From: Aulostomus chinensis
Taxonomy: Eukaryota > Chordata > Actinopteri > Syngnathiformes > Aulostomidae
Assembly: GCA_037954235.1 (NCBI GenBank)
Contig: JBBMOA010000020.1
Location: forward strand, 8,352,501 to 8,416,500
Reading direction: 5' to 3'
DNA: 64,000 nt
The notes beneath the pieces are model-generated. The model was not told the DNA's origin and made no database searches. It saw only the letters and a list, made by a program, of their open reading frames with translations. Every line of letters starts with the position of its first letter. The stretch's first letter is position 1. Below are positions 58,796-64,000 of this stretch, one piece after another. A program made the translations under genes and the position numbers.

Positions 58796-59301
58796 TGAGT
58801 ATATATATATACTTTAGCTAGCAAACTAATGTATCAATCATTAAATATATCCACTGCTAAAATTAAAAACTATATAATAAAACATATTTTTTAAACACAA
58901 CATTCGCAGACATCTGATACATTCCATTTAAAGAGAGTTGTGCTTCAAATAAGCAAAGTGAGCCCCTTGTGATATTTCTTTTCTACTTGTGAAATACACC
59001 AAATGCCTGAACAACAGCCACAGATGGCCTCCAAGATATCACTAGAAAGTGGAGCACTCCTCGGATCCCTTTGAAACAGACGCTGTTAGACGTGGATACT
59101 GTCTGCATTATAACCTGAGAACAGCTTAACTAAGTTCTCACCAGATGGGTGCTTTGAGTTTGAAGAGTTTCTCAGAGGCCTGGATAACCCTGGTGTGGTC
59201 ACAGGCAAGGATGCTAGCACCCAGGAAGAAGCCCACATCCCAGTAGCTCTGCAACTTGTCCAGGCTGCCTTTTTTACCCAGCAGGCTGCTCAGTTTCACC
59301 C
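28628..59301 (-). CDS. map3k5: Mitogen-activated protein kinase kinase kinase 5 (ASK1), 3' 22 exons, 5' partial
   Basis: Stress-activated kinase upstream of JNK and p38. Coding exons from 5': 59301-59142, 57674-57521, 57433-57326, 54941-54889, 52782-52687, 51009-50928, 48275-48142, 45932-45805, 45394-45258, 44400-44295, 40495-40338, 36931-36754, 35333-35316, 35070-34893, 34414-34246, 34138-33953, 32930-32825, 31888-31645, 31543-31431, 30093-29978, 29834-29758 and 28700-28628. They sum to 2774 bp, 923 residues in one frame. Kinase motifs: GKGTFGVVY, AIKEIPERDSR, HRDIKGDN, SDFGTSKRL, TFTGTLQYMAPE. After it come the 14-3-3 site RSISLPVP, FGFQDAVNKVLRNHNIKPHW, a coiled coil (DKEREYQAILQQVLEEREQE) and a C-terminal SAM-like domain ending WKAITDYRQ. 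The 14-3-3 and C-terminal regions match MAP3K5 better than MAP3K15 or MAP3K6. The 5' exons lie beyond 64000. Confidence 0.92.
30140..30236. repeat. Dispersed repeat, copy A (copy B near 36495-36590)
   Basis: Both copies contain CTCAGCATTTGTTGAGT, then GGATATA, AGGAT and CATGTCTT in order and at similar spacing. Both lie in map3k5 introns. The family is unknown to me. Confidence 0.5.
31990..32400. mobile_element. MITE with long (about 100 bp) terminal inverted repeats
   Basis: The left arm (about 31992-32085) reads ATTTGCCATCTTCACC, then GATAAGA, GGGAGCTAAGACC and GGCTGAC. The reverse complement of the right arm (about 32297-32395) gives the same blocks in the same order with scattered mismatches. 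There is no coding capacity. It lies in a map3k5 intron. Confidence 0.65.
35316..35333 (-). CDS. map3k5: 18-nt microexon of map3k5
   Basis: Acceptor CCCCTCCAG and donor GTAAGT bracket 18 bases encoding Leu-Ser-Pro-Gly-Ser with split codons at both ends. It joins the kinase-domain tail (KISFT) to EYLRSISLP in frame and matches the position of ALSAGSNEYLRSIS in human ASK1. Phase 1 at both ends means it can be skipped without a frameshift. Confidence 0.85.
36245..36405 (+). repeat. Purine-rich tract with a 35-bp tandem repeat
   Basis: About 160 bases that are nearly all A and G on the plus strand. They include two adjacent copies of a unit of about 35 bp, each starting GAGAGGAGGAAATGAAATGT and ending with a GGGGAAAG run (36297-36366). 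It is intronic in map3k5. Confidence 0.85.
38051..39455 (+). mobile_element. Teleost SINE-like repeat (copy 4), split by a hAT-like element
   Basis: The head GGTGGTGCAGTGGTTAGCAC lies at 38061-38080. The body resumes at 39256 with GTTAGCACTGTCAGTTCACA and continues through AGAAGGTTCCAGGTTCGAG, a B-box-like stretch, to GGTTGTCTGTCTATATGTG. The tail is missing. Confidence 0.8.
38081..39255. mobile_element. Non-autonomous hAT element, 1175 bp, 8-bp target duplication
   Basis: The termini are CAGTGCTTAATTTG and, inverted from the right, CAGGGGTTAATTTG. GTTAGCAC flanks both sides (38073-38080 and 39256-39263), the 8-bp duplication expected of hAT. The first 115 bp are tandemly repeated (GCTTAATTTGTAAATCATAA at about 38084 and 38194). 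An internal 22-bp unit around GGCTAGCTGGAGGTGAAC repeats three to four times at 38630-38712. No transposase is present. Confidence 0.8.
42365..44040 (+). pseudogene. Decayed jockey-superfamily LINE in a map3k5 intron
   Basis: Plus-strand fragments: an endonuclease C-terminus (THKSATLFDNILTNS, then VDVSDHFPVFQVSL), a linker region (SRAAKKQYYSKKFKDFSNNI, TWLTIKQLLNR), the start of the reverse transcriptase (KIIPSHKTDD, YRPISVLPCFSKILE) and a C-terminal part (LITLYYSLVNPHLTYSNIVW, HLIQKCFIRTATS). The middle of the polymerase is deleted between about 43445 and 43500, and stops and frameshifts are frequent. The exact clade is uncertain. Confidence 0.75.
47428..47742 (-). mobile_element. Teleost SINE-like repeat (copy 5)
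   Basis: An inverted, head-truncated copy with TTAAGGGTCGCGAGG, GGGCCAACACATATAGACAG, GCATGGCTTTGGTCTGTGG and ACATGCAAACTCCACACA. It lies in a map3k5 intron. No clear target duplication. Confidence 0.8.
48680..48905 (+). repeat. High-copy teleost repeat, 3' part
   Basis: The block AGCCTGAGTCTGCTCGATGT, TTCCTGCCTGTTAAGAGGAA, GGTTTTTGTTGCCGCTGT, TTGCTCATGG and an AAATAAAACTGACTTGA end is a recurrent arrangement in fish genomes, recalled from memory. It lies in a map3k5 intron. Confidence 0.5.
50195..50350 (+). mobile_element. L2-like LINE 3' tail
   Basis: It ends TTTCCCTAGTGTGGGATAAA and then TAAAGTATTTTTATTC, matching the tail form of L2 copies elsewhere in this window. It is strongly 5'-truncated and lies in a map3k5 intron. 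Confidence 0.55.
50512..50539 (+). repeat. (GT)n(G)n run
   Basis: A short GT repeat followed by an uninterrupted G run of about 12. Confidence 0.9.
51333..51420 (+). repeat. GATA/GAGA-type simple repeat
   Basis: Degenerate GATA, GAGA and ATATA units in a map3k5 intron. Confidence 0.8.
51736..51820 (+). repeat. (TC)n(CA)n compound microsatellite
   Basis: About 33 bases of TC followed by about 52 bases of CA, uninterrupted. Confidence 0.95.
55138..55498 (-). mobile_element. Teleost SINE-like repeat (copy 6)
   Basis: An inverted, nearly complete copy with the (GGAT)n tail at the left and the GGTGGTGCAGTGGTTAGC head at the right. AGAAATAAT flanks both ends (55129-55137 and 55499-55507). Confidence 0.85.
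55575..55830 (-). mobile_element. Second tRNA-like SINE joined to a SINE tail
   Basis: On the minus strand it begins GGGCAACATGGCTCAGAGGT, with A-box-like TGGCTCAGAGGTAGAGTGG and B-box-like GGTTCAATCC spaced as in tRNA genes. It continues with CTTGAGCAAGATACTGAACC and then switches to the CTTATCC...GGATGGA-type tail of the other family, making a chimeric copy. Confidence 0.6.
55922..56634. mobile_element. Non-autonomous DNA transposon, 713 bp
   Basis: The left end TGTGTCCCAAATTACACACT and the inverted right end TGTGTCCCAAATTGCATACT form long imperfect terminal repeats that continue for about 50 bp with TACT/GCATA motifs. No transposase motif is visible in the short internal frames. The superfamily is not clear to me. 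Confidence 0.65.
56770..57090 (+). mobile_element. Teleost SINE-like repeat (copy 7), 5'-truncated
   Basis: It contains GTGGAGTTTGCAAGTTCTCC, GGTCCAAAGACATGCAAGG, GGTTGTCTGGCTATATGTG and a GGATGGATGGA tail. Confidence 0.8.
57888..57970 (+). repeat. (AT)n/(AC)n microsatellite
   Basis: TA and CA runs that end exactly at the start of the solo LTR; TA/CA repeats resume on its other side at 58332-58385. Confidence 0.9.
57971..58331. mobile_element. Solo LTR, 361 bp, inserted in a microsatellite
   Basis: It begins TGTAAC and ends GTTACA, a perfect terminal inverted repeat with TG/CA ends. TATA occurs on each side (57967-57970 and 58332-58335). An AATAAA signal lies at about 58288 near its 3' end. 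It is more GC-rich than the surrounding map3k5 intron. Confidence 0.65.
58674..58812 (+). repeat. AT-rich satellite with a 15-bp unit
   Basis: TA repeats containing three tandem copies of a 15-bp unit ending TAGACAGT (about 58692-58737), then further TA runs and a TACAGTGAGT junction. Confidence 0.9.
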
Positions 59302-60189
59302 CTGGAAAACAAGAAGACACTTGTAAAGATATATCATACAGTAAACTAAGGATTATAGCCATTCAAGACTGCTAAAACTGCTGGTCTATAGGTAGAACAG
59401 GGGTCAAATTGAATCATTGGTGACTGATCTTAAAGTAGTGAAAGGTAATTGTGAGAAGGAAAGATGCTTCAACATGTTCTGCAGTGGAAAACAACCATTT
59501 AGAGAGGGGAGTCCTGGTGATAATCAGCCTTTAGAGGGACAGACGGTGGGGCTAAATCATGGAGCTGCAGGCAGCCAAACTGCATTCTCTGTTTCTGCAC
59601 ATTCCTGAGACCGTAACAAGATTAAGAACAAAGGCTTAACTGCATGCACACTAACTGAACAGGAAATGTTACTATACAGGCCATAATCCGATTTTTACAT
59701 GTTTTTGTCAATGATGGATAGCATGACAGATTCTGAACACACCAATATCACATCATGAAGTTAAACTAATTATAGAGTCATTAGCTTTCATTCATATTTA
59801 TGTTTTCTGTCACCTCACCTCAGAAGTGAGAAAAGACACTTGAGAACTGCCAAACTTGGAATATTCCACTTTAAAAGCGGGGTATTTTTGAGTTCTCAAA
59901 GAAGTAAGTCTGATGCCACTTTACATGCAGGGTTTGTGGTTCATGGGAAGATGGACTCACTCCAAGCCTTCATTGTCTATTTAGTGTCAATTTAGTTTTT
60001 ACTCATTACCTCAGGTGATGAAAACTATACTTCACATTGCAAATGTTTCACAGAACTTGTTTGTATAATGTAATGTTAGGTTTTTGGCTCGCGAATTGAC
60101 ATAACTGCTAAAATTTTGTCAAGAATCAAACCTCCTAAAGTTTCATTCTAACAGCAGAAACAACGCAAAATTTCTGATGATGGCCAAGT
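59302..60189. other. Presumed map3k5 intron, nothing recognised
   Basis: Low-complexity-free, AT-rich sequence upstream of the most 5' map3k5 exon in the window. I see no exon-like frame with splice signals and no known repeat. Confidence 0.4.
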
Positions 60190-60336
60190 TGATCTCCTCC
60201 TTGAAACATCACCTTATCGTGGTGGAGGAGTCTGAGTGCCCTAAGGATCCAAAGAGCTATGCTGTTGGGGGCATTGTGCCCCTGGTAGGGTCATCCAAGG
60301 CAGACTGGTTTTAGGCAAAGGGCCAGACAAAGAATG
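60190..60336 (+). repeat. 5' fragment of an unidentified teleost retroelement
   Basis: The text CACCTTATCGTGGTGGAGGA, AGCTATGCTGTTGGGGGCAT and GCCCCTGGTAGGGTCATCC is a block I recall as the 5' leader of a common fish LINE. It is cut off at the start of the Penelope-like frame. Confidence 0.45.
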
Positions 60337-60340
60337 GCCA

Positions 60341-61225
60341 GCGTTTCTAGATTGCATAGTAAGTATTGAAACTAATGGGGAACTCAACATTGGTGTCTAC
60401 ACGGATCAGTACCTCCTGTTTGATTCATACCACCCGCTGGAACACAAACTGGGGGTCATCCGTACTCTAAAACACAGAGCGCAGAACATCCCATCTGAGG
60501 CTAATGGGAAACAAAGGGAACACAAACATATTCACTCTGCTCTTCAAACTTGTGGTTATCCTAACTGGGCTTTTATCAAAACAACTAGAAAGCCCAGGGG
60601 AGATAAGAAAGACGAGGGCCACAGGAAGAGAAACAATATTGTCATCCCCTATGTGGCAGGAGTCTCAGAGAAACTCAGGAGGATCTTTAACACCCACCAG
60701 ATCCCAGTACATTTCAAGCCCAGCAACACTCTGAGGCAGAAGCTTGTGCATCCCAAGGACAAAATTCTGAGGGAGAAACAAAGCAACGTAGTGTACGCAG
60801 TGCAGTGCAATGAGGAATGCTCTGACTTGTACATTGGGGAAACTAAACAGCCACTACACAAACGCATGGCACAACACAGAAGGGCCGCCACCACCACAGG
60901 CCAGGACTCAGCGGTCCACCTCCATCTCATGGAGAAGGGGCACTCCTTTGATGACCACAAGGTACGCGTTCTAGCCAGAGAAGACAGGTGGTTTGAGAGA
61001 GGTGTGAAGGAAGCCATTCATGTCAAACTAGAACGGCCATCTTTGAATAGAGGAGGAGGCCTCAGACATCACTTGTCTCCCACTTACAATGCTGTGCTCA
61101 GATCCCTCCAAAGGAGGAGCAGCCGTCGTTCTCACCTGCAGCCAGGTGACCCCAATGACCCTCCCGAGAGGGCTGGGAGAGGTAACGACAGCCCAGCCAG
61201 GCCAACGACTCTCACTAACACCTGA
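60341..61225 (+). pseudogene. Penelope-like element, truncated ORF with GIY-YIG endonuclease
   Basis: An uninterrupted frame of 294 codons, open at its 5' end, runs from the end of a Penelope-type reverse transcriptase into a GIY-YIG nuclease. Markers are DQYLLFDSYHPLEHKLGVIR, GVSEKLRRIF, NVVYAVQCNEECSDLYIGET with the VVYAV/LYIG core, KRMAQHRR with the catalytic Arg, and AIHVKLERPSLNRGGGLRHH. Penelope-like elements end with exactly this order. The upstream catalytic core is missing, so the copy cannot move by itself, but the remaining part has no stop or frameshift. Confidence 0.85.
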
Positions 61226-61337
61226 CGAGTCATTGGTTTCGGGTCGTACGACCAGTTGTTTCTCGTTTTTTGCCACCACCCTCCTGTTGATCTCTTCTCA
61301 TCAACGGACCCGGTGAAGTCGGCGTACTTCAACAATT

Positions 61338-61355
61338 TGGGGGCTCGTCCGGGAT
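61338..61355 (+). promoter_or_regulatory. Retroviral primer-binding site, tRNA-Pro type
   Basis: TGGGGGCTCGTCCGGGAT, identical to the proline-tRNA primer site of murine leukaemia-type viruses as I recall it. It lies just after a CAACA that could be an LTR end. Confidence 0.85.
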
Positions 61356-61904
61356 GAGAGTGAGGTCTTAATTTGGTTGTTTTGACTGAGCACAAAGGAC
61401 ACCACGAACTCTGGTCGACCAACAGAAAACAGTAAGCAGAAACCTGTTACAACAAATTCTGCACATTTGAGAATTTTACCAGATTAAGAGTTAACAGTGT
61501 CCTAGTGCTAAGTTCCAAATTATGGAGTCTATGGTGAAGAATGAAAAGAGTGAATATGAGTTGATATTGTCCTTGGTTTGGCAACCACACTATTCTCTGA
61601 CGAGGGAATAGGGCCTTGGGTCAGAGTCCTATAAGGTGCTGGGTTGGAGTCCCGGGGAATTCAGGACCCCCAAATTCTATTACATATTCTATATTGTGTG
61701 GTCACAGTGGACCAGGAAATTTTAAGTCTCTCCGAGGGAAAGAGTGATTTGTGTGTCTCAAACATAACGTCTCTGTTTCACGGAAACCTAGCGGTGTTAA
61801 CGAAGTGAACAGAACCTCACAAGACAATATTGTTTGACTGGGTCAGTTGCTCGGGTGAACACCATACAAACTGACTGGCACATCTCACCGTTAGGCAGGG
61901 ACAG

Positions 61905-63637
61905 ATGGATGGAGAAGTTGATACAGAGATTGTTGATGTTTGGGGCCCAAGGTCTCAATGGAGGCCGCTGGGGCAGCAAATGAAAAATATTTTGGTTGTA
62001 ATTGGGAACGTAGGTTCAGATAAAGACAAAGAAAAGGCAAGAAGTGAGGTAAAGAGAAGGATAGAGGAAGTGTTCAAAGAAAGTAGAGCAGGGAAAGAGG
62101 ACCGGATGGCATTTGGTAAGTTGTTGTGGGAGAAGGAGAAAGAGAACAGGGAAAAGAGAGATGAGGCTAAAAAGAAGGGTGACCAGGCAGGGCTATTGGA
62201 AAGGAAGAAGTGGAGGAAAGAAGAGAAAAGACATGAGGAAGAGAGTAGGGTGTAGTATGGTCTGGCTATGTTTTGTCAGGGAGCGGAACATGCAAATTGA
62301 AAAACCCTCCCCACCAAGGATGAAGGAGGAAGACGGTGAGAGAAGAAGGACCTCATAACACTCAACGAGATAGAGCTCACGAGTGAGGCATCAGGACATG
62401 CTATCACAAAATCCAAAACACGGCCACCCATAGTACACCTAACATAACACTGCGCAGCCACAAACAAGCGCCAACACAATACCCCTTGCTGCAAATGGGA
62501 GAGGGCAGAGGTGACAAATACAAACCTCTTGCGTTAGGTGATGTGCAATCAATCGTTGATAAAATGCCTCCACCAGCAGAGGGAGGCGGACTCTGGTTGA
62601 CAAAATTAAATGTGTTAACCGCTGGACAGAAACTAGCACTCTGGGATTTCAGAGCTGTAGCATCCCGCTGCATGTCCCGACATGGCTTGAAAGACATTGA
62701 ACTAGACGCTGACACTAGTGAAGACCCTGATGACATGCCACTAACAATAGTCATAGACCCCTTAGGGCAAGCTATTAGGAGCAAATTTCCACTCCCTAAT
62801 ACGGCCGTCATTCCTAAACTAACCTGGACCTCGTCCCAGCATCCTCGAGAATACATAACTCAGTCTAAAGATGAGTGGACCAGACACACCGGGCGCCACC
62901 CCGGGAAGACTGGGGTTTAACAGGAATGGTTTCGCAAAGCTGTGTTGGATGGAGTACCTGAATTGGTAAGAGAAAACATGATGAGTAACCCTGACTTACC
63001 AGGAAGTGATTCTAACATATGGGAAAAGCATCTTGTGCACCACCTGCAGAGAGCCAAAGATGAGGCGAACAAAGAAGAAAACTCAGTAAGAGATCTTCAA
63101 ACACAATTACTGAAGCTGCAGCTGGGAGAGGCGAGACAAAAGGTAAATGAGAAAAAGAAAAAAGAAACTATGATGCATAAACAAATGATGTCTAGCAGTT
63201 TGCAGAAAATGGCTAGGGAACTGTATCCCGGCTGCCCCCCTGAACCAGAGACACCAGATCCATTCCCAGTACCCCTGTGGACCCCCCAACCGAGACCACA
63301 TGGTCCACCAAGGGGACCAGCTGCCCAATGGCGAGCTCAGAACTCATGGGGAGGATACAGGGGAGGAGCTCGAGGTGGAAGGGGCTGGGCGAGAGGTGGA
63401 GGAGGCCGTGGGAGACTGCCTCAGGGACAGCAGGCAGGAGGTGAGTGCTACATGTGTGGACAACTTGGACACTGGGCAAGAGAATGTCACATGCAGGGAC
63501 CTGCACCCCGTGGGCATGGCGGACCACCCAGAGGAATGAGGACCCCAGATCCTCAGGCTGCACCGGTCCAGGATGGACAATATCCCCTGATAGGAGGGGA
63601 CGAGTGGGAGGAGCCCGGCACCTATCAACAACAGTGA
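61905..63637 (+). pseudogene. Endogenous retroviral gag, interrupted
   Basis: Three open pieces. 61905-62255 is a charged, Lys/Glu-rich N-terminal region. 62486-62920 is the capsid-like central part. 62921-63637 continues the capsid, then a charged helix, a Gly/Arg/Pro-rich nucleocapsid and one CCHC zinc knuckle (CYMCGQLGHWAREC, near 63448-63489). A frame change lies between the first and second pieces, and one in-frame TAA at 62918-62920 splits the second from the third. A TGA at 63635-63637 ends gag. Confidence 0.8.
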
Positions 63638-64000
63638 CACACCCCACAGAGAAACCCAGATGACATAGGTAAGGCAGATCCTATGTTGTCTCTAAGGGTG
63701 TTGGATGACGACCTGTCATTTTTGGTCGACACGGGAGCCACACTCTCAACTCTAAACTCTGAACCACCACAAGAGACTATCTCCTCGAGAATGGTGAACA
63801 TCGTGGGCTTCTCTGGGATTGGACAGAAACTGCCGGTCATAATACCACTGAAAACCCAATTAGGTAAACAGACTCTTTTGCATCCATTCGTTGTCTCTCC
63901 GGGTGTACCTGTTAACCTGTTGGGGCGAGATCTTCTCATCAAACTAGGAGCCTCCATCCTGTGCAGTCCGGATGGACTCACTGTGACTCTACCAGATGGA
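63638..64000 (+). CDS. Endogenous retroviral protease, start, same frame as gag
   Basis: Open to the window edge, in the same reading frame as the gag piece before it and separated from it only by the TGA at 63635. The aspartic protease active-site motif VDTGAT is at 63725-63742, and the second conserved block NLLGRDLL is near 63914-63937. The same-frame arrangement implies stop-codon readthrough, as in gamma- and epsilonretroviruses, rather than frameshifting. Confidence 0.8.

Larger units (their letters stand above)
61338..64000 (+). mobile_element. Class I (gamma/epsilon-like) endogenous retrovirus, 5' part
   Basis: It starts at a primer-binding site and carries an untranslated leader (61356-61904), a broken gag (61905-63637) and the beginning of pro (63638 to the window end). 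The polymerase and envelope would lie beyond 64000. It is on the plus strand, opposite to map3k5 and probably within one of its introns. No complete 5' LTR is visible upstream. Frame breaks in gag show that this copy is defective. Confidence 0.8.

Noticed and set aside
62404..62856. 150-codon minus-strand frame in the retrovirus
   Set aside because: Antisense shadow of the gag frame; no independent motif.
63213..63647. 144-codon minus-strand frame
   Set aside because: Antisense of the Gly/Arg-rich nucleocapsid region; composition explains the lack of stops.

Overview
This window is vertebrate nuclear DNA, almost certainly from a teleost fish. The genes are split by GT-AG introns and encode vertebrate proteins. 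Introns and intergenic DNA are full of repeats typical of fish: a high-copy SINE with a (GGAT)n tail, Tc1-like elements, L2-like and Rex6/R4-like LINEs, a Penelope-like element, hAT- and Harbinger-like MITEs, AT/AC microsatellites and a class I endogenous retrovirus. I cannot name the species.

Layout. (1) 72-4211, minus: nup43, a nuclear-pore WD40 protein, complete in 8 coding exons. (2) 4550-12205, plus: pcmt1, protein-L-isoaspartate methyltransferase, head-to-head with nup43 across about 340 bp and complete in 8 coding exons, with a conserved choice between -RWK and -RDEL C-termini. (3) 12206-19339: intergenic, mostly nested transposons. (4) 19340-24666, minus: lrp11, complete in 9 coding exons, a type I membrane protein of order MANSC-PKD-LDLa-Kunitz-TM. 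(5) 24667-28627: intergenic, with L2 and Tc1 fragments. (6) 28628-59301, minus: the 3' 22 coding exons of map3k5 (ASK1), from the central regulatory region through the kinase domain, 14-3-3 site, coiled coil and SAM domain; its 5' exons lie beyond the window. (7) 60190-64000, plus: a Penelope-like GIY-YIG reading frame, then an endogenous retrovirus (tRNA-Pro primer site, gag, protease) that runs off the window, probably inside a map3k5 intron and antisense to it.

The order nup43-pcmt1-lrp11 matches human 6q25.1 from memory; map3k5 lies elsewhere on human 6q, so its adjacency to lrp11 is a rearranged neighbourhood. The genes are ordinary housekeeping, signalling and membrane genes, not an operon-like system. 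The most interesting observations are the Kunitz domain in lrp11, the 83-bp perfect inverted repeat at the edge of a LINE, a GC-AG intron in nup43, an 18-nt microexon in map3k5, a stack of nested insertions with readable target-site duplications, and the Penelope/retrovirus junction. Exon joins were worked out by hand from splice signals and reading frame; every gene model closes in frame.
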